NCBI GenBank assembly: GCA_049275655.1
Contig: JBASUY010000015.1
Location: 1 to 64,000, forward strand
Reading direction: 5' to 3'
Source of the DNA: Sherwoodlollariibacterium sp049275655
GTDB taxonomy: Bacteria > Omnitrophota > Gorgyraeia > Gygaellales > Profunditerraquicolaceae
Length of the DNA: 64,000 bases
Below the pieces are notes generated by a model that saw only the letters and a program-made list of their open reading frames with translations, was not told the origin of the DNA and made no database searches. Made by a program: the position numbers and the translations under genes. Of the stretch, positions 40,712 to 47,987 are shown piece by piece. Numbering within the stretch: the stretch's first letter is position 1; each line of letters starts with the position of its first letter.

Positions 40712-41101
40712 ATGAGAAAGTTTATTTTGCTATTTGTTTTAGCAATAATGGTATGCGGGTGTGTTAGGGTTAATTCAGAGTTTGGTAGTTTCACAAGTAT
40801 TAAATATCCGGCTAAAGGGGAGAATGAGGAAGTTATGTTGTTGACTTCGGTTCCTAATAGGCCATATAAGGAGATAGGTATTATCAGGGTCGAAGCTACT
40901 AAGGCGGCAACGTTAGAGAAAATTAATTTTCAAATTTTAAAGAAAGCAAAAGAAGTTGGGGCTGATGCCGTAATCAATATTTACTATTCCGGTGGTGAAA
41001 CAATGGGAGGGATTGTAGGTGGTACTAGCGGTAGTAATGTGATAACGATAGTTAGTAAAAAGCATGCCCAAGGCACAGCTATAATATTTACAGATAAATA
41101 A
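40712..41101 (+). CDS. Lipoprotein of unknown function
   Basis: A 129-residue protein with a lipoprotein signal (KFILLFVLAIMVCGC, lipobox ending at C17 or so). The mature part has a GADAVINIYY motif resembling the small YbjQ-like/DUF74 oligomerising domain (EVGADAVI). It would be anchored to an envelope membrane. Element cargo; it follows GGGGGGG-rich DNA with a weak Shine-Dalgarno. Confidence 0.62.
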   Translation: MRKFILLFVLAIMVCGCVRVNSEFGSFTSIKYPAKGENEEVMLLTSVPNRPYKEIGIIRVEATKAATLEKINFQILKKAKEVGADAVINIYYSGGETMGGIVGGTSGSNVITIVSKKHAQGTAIIFTDK

Positions 41102-41116
41102 CCAGTAGGAGATACA

Positions 41117-41317
41117 ATGAAAGCATTTATTGTAGGTTTACTTTTTCTGATTGCGGTAATGATTTTATCAGGTATAGGGTTACTGCTTTATCCCTTTATT
41201 ATAGCAATGGCCTTACTCTTTAGGATATTGCTTCCGTTGTTATTTATAATATTCAGCATTTGGCTCTTAGGAAAGCTAATTATATTTGTTTGGGAAAAGC
41301 TTTTTGCTAAGAAATAG
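41117..41317 (+). CDS. Small hydrophobic protein
   Basis: A 66-residue, strongly hydrophobic protein with about two membrane segments (AFIVGLLFLIAVMILSGIGL and LLFRILLPLLFIIFSIWLLG). AGGAG precedes ATG 41117. Unknown function; 15 bases after the lipoprotein gene, so probably co-transcribed. Confidence 0.55.
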   Translation: MKAFIVGLLFLIAVMILSGIGLLLYPFIIAMALLFRILLPLLFIIFSIWLLGKLIIFVWEKLFAKK

Positions 41318-41351
41318 TCTAATTCTGTTCTAAAACAATAAGAGAGGAAAA

Positions 41352-42011
41352 GTGAGCGAGAATAAGATAAGTACAATTGTTAATCAATTTGATGGAATCT
41401 TAATAATCCCTATCAAAGGAGACGAGCCGGTTTTAGTTTTTAAAAATCTTGGCAAGCCATTTTTTGAAGATTACATATCTGGAAATTTGGATGAGGGAGT
41501 AACAGATGCCGGCGTGTTTTCTGATTATCTCGTTACCTGGAAGGGAAAATTATTAGAACACGATTTTCCTTTAGAAGTTAACCAGCAATACGGTAATTCA
41601 ATTAAAGCATTAACCGAAGGCCCGATTCCTTATGATATTACAGATTTACCAAAAGGGGTGGTTGAATTGCCACTAAACATAGTAATGGGAGATAAAAACA
41701 TTAAGATATTTAGCCCATACTATATAAAACCTGTAAGAAAGGCACTTAGAAAAATAGGAATTTTAAAAGAAAAAAGAGGGAAAATTAAAAAAAGAGATAA
41801 AATTGTTGCTTATAGGGACAAATTTATTTTACAGCAATATAAATCAATTGTAAAAACTCATAAGCGTAAAATATTACCTATAAAAACAATTCAGCAAAGA
41901 TGGACTAATAAGTTAATATCTTTTTACCCAGATGATTCAAAGAAGGTAGAGAAGTATGAAGTTTCTGATGCTACCATTAGAAGAGTTTTAAAACGTTACA
42001 TTAAGAAATAA
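41352..42011 (+). CDS. Element protein of unknown function, 219 residues
   Basis: A soluble protein from GTG 41352 behind GAGGAAAA. The C-terminal half is lysine-rich and may hold a helix-turn-helix (KTIQQRWTNKLISFYPDDSKK..EVSDATIRRVLKRYI). The N-terminal part (FDGILIIPIKGDEPVLVFKN) has alternating strands. I do not recognise a family. It is followed by a clear terminator, and the small operon 40712-42011 may end here. Confidence 0.55.
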   Translation: MSENKISTIVNQFDGILIIPIKGDEPVLVFKNLGKPFFEDYISGNLDEGVTDAGVFSDYLVTWKGKLLEHDFPLEVNQQYGNSIKALTEGPIPYDITDLPKGVVELPLNIVMGDKNIKIFSPYYIKPVRKALRKIGILKEKRGKIKKRDKIVAYRDKFILQQYKSIVKTHKRKILPIKTIQQRWTNKLISFYPDDSKKVEKYEVSDATIRRVLKRYIKK

Positions 42012-42076
42012 TTTTTTCATGAAAAAGTATTTTTTTTGATGTAGCGAGAATTTAATAATTATAAGTTATACTTAAG

Positions 42077-42110
42077 CCAGATGGTGAAAATCATCTGGTT
42101 TTTTATTTTT
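42077..42110 (+). terminator. Terminator just before the 107-residue gene
   Basis: CCAGATG (42077-42083) pairs with CATCTGG (42092-42098), followed by TTTTTTATTTTT. It lies just ahead of the AAAGGAGG of the next gene, so it ends the preceding transcript and could also act as an attenuator in the next leader. Confidence 0.75.
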
Positions 42111-42128
42111 AGAAAGGAGGTGATATTA

Positions 42129-42452
42129 ATGGAAGATTTAAGTAAATGGTTAAACGAGGGGAAGCCCCAAAAGAAGACTAAGTTTATAAACCAAATTTTG
42201 AAAGTGGGAGAAAAGGAAACATATATTTACCAAGCAGTGAGAAAGGCAGAAGGTAAGTTTGGTAAAACACTACACTATATCTTTAATTCTTTAGATGGGG
42301 AGCTTATCTTTGATAGCAAAAACCCCAAGCATGCAGAGATATTTAAATCTATTACCTTTGGTTCAAGGGTAAGCATAAAGAAGGTTTTTAAGGATGGCAG
42401 AACCCAATACGAGGTTAAATATCTCAACTCAGCAGAAGATGAAGTATTTTAG
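42129..42452 (+). CDS. Element protein of unknown function, 107 residues
   Basis: A soluble protein from ATG 42129, chosen because AAAGGAGGTGAT precedes it; the longer frame from 42081 lies in the terminator hairpin. Content: SKWLNEGKPQKKTKFINQILKVGEKETYIYQAVRK and YIFNSLDGELIFDSKNPKHAEIFKSI, ending KKVFKDGRTQYEVKYLNSAEDEVF. A small beta-rich fold is possible. Nothing I recognise; likely a regulator or DNA-binding accessory of the element. Confidence 0.55.
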   Translation: MEDLSKWLNEGKPQKKTKFINQILKVGEKETYIYQAVRKAEGKFGKTLHYIFNSLDGELIFDSKNPKHAEIFKSITFGSRVSIKKVFKDGRTQYEVKYLNSAEDEVF

Positions 42453-42489
42453 AGTATAGAGCTCTAGAGATTAATCTCTTAGTATAGAG
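42453..42489. promoter_or_regulatory. Palindrome flanked by short direct repeats
   Basis: The perfect palindrome AGAGATTAATCTCT (42466-42479) is flanked by two copies of AGTATAGAG (42453-42461 and 42481-42489). It lies between two element genes and may be an operator; that is inference. Confidence 0.4.
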
Positions 42490-42549
42490 TTTACCCTTAG
42501 AGACTATCCTTTAAGAGCTCAATCTCATATAAAGAGTATAGGAGGAGAA

Positions 42550-42873
42550 GTGCGTAGACCTAGATTCTTAAGTAATAAGCACACAAATTGTGATTTCTGC
42601 AGAATGGATTTTGTGGGTAATATTAATACAACTAATCTTTTTATCTGTGATAAGTGCGTTAGATACCTATGTGCGGTCTCAGAGGAAAAGAAAGTTAAGT
42701 TCTTAAAGCATTTTGCAGGGGAGAAAGACAAAGAACGTTTAATCAAGCTTTTTATAAACGAGGAGGAGCTAGAAAATGGCGGAGAAACCCAAAAGCATAC
42801 AAAGCATCCTATCGGAGGCAATGCTAATTCGAGATTTCTTAGGCTTAGAGCAGCCAAAGTCTGGAAAGAGTAG
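42550..42873 (+). CDS. C4 zinc-finger-like small protein
   Basis: A 107-residue protein from GTG 42550 behind AGGAGGAG. It has NCDFC and, about 17 residues later, ICDKC: two C-x2-C pairs like the ClpX-type zinc-binding domain. After residue 76 the frame overlaps the next gene by 98 bases and is basic (ANSRFLRLRAAKVWKE). The zinc-finger half is convincing; the tail may be translated or not. Element gene, function unknown. Confidence 0.58.
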   Translation: MRRPRFLSNKHTNCDFCRMDFVGNINTTNLFICDKCVRYLCAVSEEKKVKFLKHFAGEKDKERLIKLFINEEELENGGETQKHTKHPIGGNANSRFLRLRAAKVWKE

Positions 42874-42982
42874 AGTTATATCTAGTTGGATAAGGCAAGG
42901 GCTTAAGTATACAGAGATATCTGAGCGTAGGTATTTCTTCGAAGAAGATTTGGTAGATTTCTTTTGGGAAAAGTATAAATAA
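42776..42982 (+). CDS. Small protein with HTH-like segment
   Basis: A 68-residue protein from ATG 42776, behind GAGGAGGAG inside the preceding frame. The segment SRVISSWIRQGLKYTEISERRYFFEEDLVDFFW resembles the excisionase/MerR-type pattern 'W-x2-G-(x)-Y....Y-x3-E-D-L-x-D-F'. It is a plausible DNA-binding protein of the element, possibly a second recombination directionality factor. Confidence 0.6.
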   Translation: MAEKPKSIQSILSEAMLIRDFLGLEQPKSGKSRVISSWIRQGLKYTEISERRYFFEEDLVDFFWEKYK

Positions 42983-43245
42983 TGCCTAATTCTAAACTAT
43001 CACCCTTTTAAGGCACTTTAAGGGTAGTTTTAATACCCAACTAAGGCATTTTATTTAAGGGGTAAGGTATATGGACGTTTTTCTTGCTTCAGTATTATTA
43101 AAATGGGTATTTTTGGTTGGAAACCATAACTTTTAAGGTTGCCTAAAAGATTATCAAAAGATACGTTTATTTACGAAAATATACGCTTTTTTGGCTTAAG
43201 AGCGCACATAAAAGCACATAGTTAAGAAATGTTAAGGTTTTAATA
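42983..43245. other. Element intergenic region with hairpin and motif copy
   Basis: Holds an imperfect hairpin (AAACTA at 42994-42999 and AGGGTAGTTT at 43021-43030) and a third copy of the element motif: TTACGAAAATATACG (43171-43185) and TTGGCTTAAG (43191-43200), the first inverted relative to copies A and B. No gene is seen. It could hold integrase or excisionase binding sites or an origin. Confidence 0.45.
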
Positions 43246-43428
43246 ATGGATAAGCGTTTTGTAGGGATACCTTTTATAGCTCAGTATTTAGACATAAGCC
43301 AAGATACTCTTAGGCAATGGGTATGGAGGAGGGAGATTCCTTATTTTAAAGTAGGCAGGTTGGTAAAATTTGATATAATAGAGATTGAAAATTGGGTTAA
43401 GAAGAAGAGGGTAAAAGAATTAACTTGA
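43246..43428 (+). CDS. Excisionase-like helix-turn-helix protein
   Basis: A 60-residue winged-helix (HTH_17/MerR-like) protein: VGIPFIAQYLDISQDTLRQWVWRREIPYFKVGRLVKFDIIEIENWVKKKRV. This pattern is typical of small excisionases and directionality factors that sit next to tyrosine integrases. The start ATG 43246 has no clear Shine-Dalgarno. It lies 187 bases upstream of the integrase. Confidence 0.75.
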   Translation: MDKRFVGIPFIAQYLDISQDTLRQWVWRREIPYFKVGRLVKFDIIEIENWVKKKRVKELT

Positions 43429-43452
43429 CATTGTATATACAATTGATATAAT
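43425..43452 (+). promoter_or_regulatory. Consensus promoter with embedded palindromic operator
   Basis: TTGACA (43425-43430) and TATAAT (43447-43452) are 16 bases apart, a perfect match to both consensus boxes. Between them is the perfect palindrome TTGTATATACAA (43431-43442). The RHH gene begins at 43459, seven bases past the -10 box, so the transcript may be leaderless and self-regulated. Confidence 0.75.
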
Positions 43453-43458
43453 AAGTAT

Positions 43459-43599
43459 ATGCCAAAAGAAAAACAGATAAACTTAAGAATCAGCCCCCAA
43501 GAGAAGAAACAACTCGAGCAAGATGCTAAGAAAGAACAAAGAAGCGTTAGTAACCTTCTTTTATGGTGTTGGAAGCAATGGAGAAAAGAAAAAGCGTGA
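43459..43599 (+). CDS. Ribbon-helix-helix DNA-binding protein
   Basis: A 46-residue protein, MPKEKQINLRISPQEKKQLE then QDAKKEQRSVSNLLLWCWKQ-WRKEKA. The strand INLRI followed by two helices, with SVSNLL in the turn, is the Arc/CopG-type RHH fold. Its gene starts right after a palindrome-containing promoter, so autorepression is likely; the integrase starts 16 bases after its stop and may share the transcript. No Shine-Dalgarno is visible. Confidence 0.75.
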   Translation: MPKEKQINLRISPQEKKQLEQDAKKEQRSVSNLLLWCWKQWRKEKA

Positions 43600-43615
43600 A
43601 AGGCGTAATTAAATA

Positions 43616-44689
43616 ATGGCAATCTATCAAAAAGGTGGAAACTGGTTTATTGACTACTACGCTAATGGACGTAGAAAGCGTGAGAAGGTAGGCACAAGCA
43701 AAGTCCTCGCCGAGACCGTTCTTAGGAAACGAAAGGTTGAGGTTGCGGAGGGGAAATTCTTGGATATTAAAAAACAACAGAAAATCAGGTTTGAGGATTT
43801 TGCCGAAGAATATTTAGAGCTTCATTCTAAATTAAATAAGTCATATTATACAGATTGTAAAATAGTTAATTTATTTAAAAAATACTTTTCCGGTAAATAT
43901 CTATACGAGATAACCTTATTAGATATTGAAAGGTTTAAATCTGTAAGAGCTAAAGAAGTGAGCCCATCTACAGTAAATAGGGCGTTGGCAGTATTAAAAT
44001 CAATGTTTAATAGGGCAATTTTATGGGGTAAGGCTGAAAATAATCCCTGTAAGGGCATTAAAATGCTTAAAGTGAATAACCAAAGACTCCGCTTTTTAGA
44101 AAAGGAAGAGATAGATAAGCTTTTGGCTAATTGCTGTGAGCATCTAAAGCCAATAGTAATCGTTGCATTAAACACAGGCATGAGGAAAGGGGAGATTCTA
44201 GGCCTTAAGTGGCATGATATAGATATTAAACGCAATATTATTCATCTTTACAATACTAAGAACGGAGAGAAGAGGGAAATCCCTATGAATAATATAGTCC
44301 AAAAGACTATTATAGGCGTTTTAAAGAACCCTGAGAGCCAGTATATATTTTGCAATAAGGATGGCAAGCCTTATGGCAATGTTAGAACTTCTTTCTTTAC
44401 AGCTTTAAAAAAATCTGATATAGTAGATTTTCGTTTTCATGATTTAAGGCATACCTTTGCTTCTCAGCTTGTTATGTCAGGGGTAGACTTAAATACAGTT
44501 AGAGAGCTTTTAGGGCATAAATCACTTGAAATGACGCTAAGGTATAGCCATTTATCTCCGGACCATAAACAACAGGCAGTAGACTTATTGGGTAAGAGAA
44601 TAGACACTTTTTGGACACTTGAGCAAACTCAAGAAAAAGCAAAAAAGTTGGTAGATTCACAACTCTTTGAAGATTATATAGTTACATAA
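43616..44689 (+). CDS. int: Tyrosine recombinase (integrase)
   Basis: A 357-residue phage-type integrase. The N-terminal arm-binding region is IYQKGGNWFIDYYANGRRKREKVG; a core-binding domain follows (about 55-150). Catalytic residues by my count: R190 (NTGMRKGEILGLKW), K215, H275 and R278 (FHDLRHTFASQL), H301 (LGHKS) and Y310 (TLRYSHLS). All are present, so the enzyme should be active. The stop lies 4 bases before the tRNA-Lys. The last 40 codons include DTFWTLEQ, where the DNA repeats a 16-base block found near the left end. Confidence 0.93.
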   Translation: MAIYQKGGNWFIDYYANGRRKREKVGTSKVLAETVLRKRKVEVAEGKFLDIKKQQKIRFEDFAEEYLELHSKLNKSYYTDCKIVNLFKKYFSGKYLYEITLLDIERFKSVRAKEVSPSTVNRALAVLKSMFNRAILWGKAENNPCKGIKMLKVNNQRLRFLEKEEIDKLLANCCEHLKPIVIVALNTGMRKGEILGLKWHDIDIKRNIIHLYNTKNGEKREIPMNNIVQKTIIGVLKNPESQYIFCNKDGKPYGNVRTSFFTALKKSDIVDFRFHDLRHTFASQLVMSGVDLNTVRELLGHKSLEMTLRYSHLSPDHKQQAVDLLGKRIDTFWTLEQTQEKAKKLVDSQLFEDYIVT

Positions 44690-44693
44690 AGTT

Positions 44694-44766
44694 GGGCCAT
44701 TAGCTCAATTGGCAGAGCAGGACACTCTTAATGTCAAGGTCGTAGGTTCGACTCCTACATGGCCCA
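44694..44766 (+). tRNA. tRNA-Lys (anticodon CTT), reconstituted at the element junction
   Basis: Acceptor GGGCCAT (44694-44700) pairs with ATGGCCC (44759-44765). The loop CTCTTAA gives anticodon CTT, and the T-arm GTAGG TTCGACT CCTAC is regular. The first 40 bases are identical to the left-end remnant at 37750. The 27-43 pair at the base of the anticodon stem is G-A. No CCA is encoded. Its upstream flank is the integrase gene, so its old promoter is at the far end of the element. Confidence 0.92.
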
Positions 44767-44797
44767 TTTTTTTTAAGAATAAGTTTTACCCTTCCTT

Positions 44798-45217
44798 ATG
44801 CCTAAGAATTACGAGATTTTTGAGCATACCGCAGATATCGGAATCCGCATAAAAGGAAAAGATTTAAAAGAACTCTTTGAAAAAGCAGGATTAAGTATCT
44901 TTGAGGTATCCTCCCGCAGGCAGTTTACTAAGGATAAAACTCATATTAATCTAACTGTAAGGCAAAGAGCAGAAAACTTAGAGAGCCTTTTTATTAATTG
45001 GTTAAATGAGTTAATCTCTCTATCTGCAGCAGAGAGTTTAATATTTCATAAGATAGATGTTAAAAAGATAGATGAAGGCTCCTTAGGGGCCGTAGTTACC
45101 GGGAGTAGCACTAATAACTACAAGGTAAATATAGAGATTAAGGCAGCTACTTATCATGGTTTAAAAATATTACACAATAATGACGGATATATAGCTGAGG
45201 TGATATTAGATGTCTGA
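44798..45217 (+). CDS. Archease
   Basis: A 139-residue archease: NYEIFEHTADIGIRIKGKDLKELFEKAGLSIFEV, ESLFINWLNELISLSA, and KAATYHGLKI. It activates RtcB by promoting its guanylylation and turnover. Its stop overlaps the rtcB start by 8 bases. The pair is just downstream of the reconstituted tRNA-Lys. Confidence 0.92.
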   Translation: MPKNYEIFEHTADIGIRIKGKDLKELFEKAGLSIFEVSSRRQFTKDKTHINLTVRQRAENLESLFINWLNELISLSAAESLIFHKIDVKKIDEGSLGAVVTGSSTNNYKVNIEIKAATYHGLKILHNNDGYIAEVILDV

Positions 45218-46655
45218 GATGTTAGAGAAGATTGATGATTACCGTTGGCGCATTCCAAAGAGTTATAAGCCAAGGATGCGTGTGCCCGGCATTATTTACG
45301 CTGATGAAAAAATATTAAAAGGGATAAGAGAGGATAAGGCGATAGATCAGGTGGCTAATGTTGCTTTTTTACCCGGAGTAGTTAAGGCCTCTTTAGGCAT
45401 GCCTGATTTACACTGGGGGTATGGATTTGCTATAGGAGGGGTTGCCGCTACTGATATTAACAACGGCGGAGTAATCTCTCCCGGAGGGGTGGGCTTTGAT
45501 ATAAACTGCGGAGTGCGCATGCTTAGGACTAACCTTTGTTTAGAGGATGTAGGAAAGAGGTTAAAAGATTTAACCTATGCTTTATTCTCCGGCATCCCTT
45601 CAGGCGTTGGTTCAGAGGGGGATATTAGGGTAAGTTCAAGAGAGGTAGAGGAGATTCTTGTTAAAGGCGCTGGTTGGGCAGTAAGTAAGGGTTATGGGAT
45701 GCAGGATGATTTAGATTGCACCGAAGAAAACGGAGCAATGCAAGGAGCTGACCCTAAGGCAGTATCTGAACGCGCGCATAAAAGAGGAAGGGCTCAGTCC
45801 GGGACATTAGGGAGCGGTAATCATTTTTTAGAGGTTCAGGTAATTGACCAGCTATACGATGCTAAGATATGCGATGCCTTAAATTTAAACCTAGGGCAAA
45901 TAACGATAATGATTCACTCCGGTTCCCGCGGGCTTGGGTATCAGGTCTGTGAAGATTATACGCGCAATATGGTAAGCTGTTTAAGTAAGTATAATATTAG
46001 TGTCCCTGACCGGCAGCTTGCCTGCGCTCCGGTTGATTCAGAAGAGGGAAAAGCCTACCTATCGGCAATGAAGTGCGCGGCTAATTATGCCTGGGCAAAT
46101 AGGCAGTGCCTTATGCACCTTACGCGCAATATATTTGAAAAGGTTTTTAATTCTTCCTGGCAAAAGTTAGGAATGTTTTTGATTTACGATGTAGCGCATA
46201 ATATCGCTAAAATTGAAAAGCATATCATTGATGGAGAAGAGAAAAAGTTATGCGTTCATAGAAAAGGCGCAACCCGCGCAATACCCGCTAATCATCCGGC
46301 ACTACCGCAGAAGTATAAGAATATAGGCCAACCGGTTATAATCCCGGGTGATATGGGGAGAAACTCTTATCTTTTGGTAGGTTTAGATGGAGCGCAAGAG
46401 TCGTTTTTTTCCTGCTGCCATGGTGCAGGTAGGGTTAAATCCCGGACCGAGGCGTTGCGTACAATTAACCACGCTACTTTATTGAAAGAATTAGAGTCTT
46501 CAGGTATAATAGTTAAAGCTTCGGGGCGCGGGACAGTAGTAGAAGAGGCTCCGCAAGCTTATAAGGATGTTAACGACGTAGTAAATGTAGTGCACAATGC
46601 CGGGATTGCAAAGCGGGTTTGCAGGATGCGTCCCTTAGGAGTAATAAAAGGTTAA
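45210..46655 (+). CDS. rtcB: RNA-splicing ligase
   Basis: A 481-residue RtcB, which joins 2',3'-cyclic phosphate and 5'-OH RNA ends and repairs or splices tRNA. Motifs: GVGFDINCGVRMLR, LGSGNHFLEVQ, HSGSRGLGYQV, IPGDMGRNSYLLVG and the nucleotidylated His region SFFSCCHGAGR. It is coupled to archease. In bacteria it acts in RNA repair after ribotoxin cleavage. Confidence 0.93.
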   Translation: MSEMLEKIDDYRWRIPKSYKPRMRVPGIIYADEKILKGIREDKAIDQVANVAFLPGVVKASLGMPDLHWGYGFAIGGVAATDINNGGVISPGGVGFDINCGVRMLRTNLCLEDVGKRLKDLTYALFSGIPSGVGSEGDIRVSSREVEEILVKGAGWAVSKGYGMQDDLDCTEENGAMQGADPKAVSERAHKRGRAQSGTLGSGNHFLEVQVIDQLYDAKICDALNLNLGQITIMIHSGSRGLGYQVCEDYTRNMVSCLSKYNISVPDRQLACAPVDSEEGKAYLSAMKCAANYAWANRQCLMHLTRNIFEKVFNSSWQKLGMFLIYDVAHNIAKIEKHIIDGEEKKLCVHRKGATRAIPANHPALPQKYKNIGQPVIIPGDMGRNSYLLVGLDGAQESFFSCCHGAGRVKSRTEALRTINHATLLKELESSGIIVKASGRGTVVEEAPQAYKDVNDVVNVVHNAGIAKRVCRMRPLGVIKG

Positions 46656-46659
46656 AAAC

Positions 46660-46688
46660 AGGGACTGCCCTCGAAGGGGGCTGTCCCT
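46660..46688. repeat. Hairpin between rtcB and serS
   Basis: AGGGACTGCCC and GGGGGCTGTCCCT form a GC-rich hairpin with one mismatch. It is not followed by Ts, so it may be a REP-like sequence or a Rho-type site. The DNA 'gggac' with 'gtccc' recurs in weaker form at 50894. Confidence 0.5.
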
Positions 46689-46706
46689 AGAAATAAGGAC
46701 ATCTAA

Positions 46707-47987
46707 ATGCTAGATATAAAGTTTATCCGTGAAAATACCGAGTTAGTTATTCAGTCGCTAAAAAACCGTAACCTAAATTTAGATATAGCCGGTTTAATGG
46801 CTAAGGATGATGAGCGCAGGAAGATTTTATCTAAACTTGAAGAGCTAAGGTCTCAGCGCAATAAGGCTAATGATCAGATAAGCGCATTACTTAAAGAAAA
46901 AAAAGACGCTAAAGATAAGATCTCCTCTATGAAATCCATCTCAGAAGAGATTAGCCTTTTAGAGAAGAGTGTAAAGGAGTTAGAATTAGATATATCAAAA
47001 TCTCTAATCAATATACCAAATATTCCGCATTCTTCTGTTCCTGTAGGTGCACCAAAGAATAATCAAGTGGTCCGCTCTTGGGGCAATTTAAAGAAGTTTA
47101 ACTTTAAGCCCCTTTCGCATATAGATATAGCCCAAAAACTAGATATAATTGATTTTAACCGGGCGACAAAGATAACCGGCTCAAACTTTGTCCTTTATAA
47201 AGGGCAAGGAGCCAAACTTGAGCGAGCTCTGATTAACTTTATGTTAGACTTGCACACCAAAAAGCACGGCTATACAGAGGTTTTTCCTCCTTTTTTAGTT
47301 AACCGCGCGTCTATGACTGGCACCGGGCAACTCCCTAAGATGGAGGAGGATATGTATCGCCTAAAAGAAGATGACCTCTTTCTTATTCCTACCGCAGAGG
47401 TCCCGGTAACTAATATCTTTCGTGATGAGATATTAGAAGAAAAAGACCTGGCTATCTCTTACGTAGCATATAGTGCTTGCTTTAGAAGAGAGGCAGGGGC
47501 ATACGGAAAGGATACCCGTGGGCTTATACGCGTGCATGAGTTTAATAAGGTAGAGATGGTAAAGTTTGCCAAGCCTCAAGATTCCTATAATCAGTTAGAG
47601 AGGTTAGTTAATGACGCAGAAGAGGTCTTAAAGCTTTTAGGTATCCCTTACCGTGTGGTAATGTTGGCTACCGAAGATTTAAGCTTTGCCGCAAGTAAGT
47701 GTTATGATTTAGAAGCATATTCTCCGGGAGTGGATAAGTGGCTTGAGGTATCAAGCTGCAGTAATTTTGAGAGTTTTCAGGCAAGGCGGACTAATATACG
47801 TTACAGGCCACAAATTAAGCAATCCGGAAAACAAGCAACAGAATACTTACATACCTTAAACGGCTCCGGAGTAGCTATCCCGCGCACAATGGCCTCACTT
47901 ATAGAAAATTACCAGCAATCCGACGGAAGTATAATGATTCCGGAAGTATTAAGGGGGTATATGGATGGAGAAGAGAGAATCTCTTAA
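46707..47987 (+). CDS. serS: Seryl-tRNA synthetase
   Basis: A 426-residue class II synthetase. The N-terminal coiled coil (about 30-105, KDDERRKILSKLEELRSQRNKANDQ) binds the long variable arm of tRNA-Ser. Class II motifs include FPPFLVNRASMTGTGQLPKMEEDMYRL, FRREAGAYGKDTRGLIRVHEFNKVEM, and LNGSGVAIPRTMASLIENYQ. It charges tRNA-Ser, three genes for which follow within 4 kb. Confidence 0.94.
   Translation: MLDIKFIRENTELVIQSLKNRNLNLDIAGLMAKDDERRKILSKLEELRSQRNKANDQISALLKEKKDAKDKISSMKSISEEISLLEKSVKELELDISKSLINIPNIPHSSVPVGAPKNNQVVRSWGNLKKFNFKPLSHIDIAQKLDIIDFNRATKITGSNFVLYKGQGAKLERALINFMLDLHTKKHGYTEVFPPFLVNRASMTGTGQLPKMEEDMYRLKEDDLFLIPTAEVPVTNIFRDEILEEKDLAISYVAYSACFRREAGAYGKDTRGLIRVHEFNKVEMVKFAKPQDSYNQLERLVNDAEEVLKLLGIPYRVVMLATEDLSFAASKCYDLEAYSPGVDKWLEVSSCSNFESFQARRTNIRYRPQIKQSGKQATEYLHTLNGSGVAIPRTMASLIENYQQSDGSIMIPEVLRGYMDGEERIS

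Larger units (their letters stand above)
37750..44733 (+). mobile_element. Integrative element in tRNA-Lys(CTT), ~7 kb
   Basis: The ends are an exact 40-bp direct repeat of the tRNA-Lys 5' half (37750-37789 and 44694-44733). The right end carries a tyrosine integrase gene whose stop is 4 bases from the tRNA, with an excisionase-like gene and a ribbon-helix-helix gene just upstream. Between the ends are an outer-membrane-protein-like gene, three unknown membrane or lipoprotein genes, a short membrane protein, an unknown 219-residue protein and small regulators. There is no relaxase, replicase I recognise, or phage structural gene, so it may be a satellite, defective element or small island. 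Confidence 0.85.
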
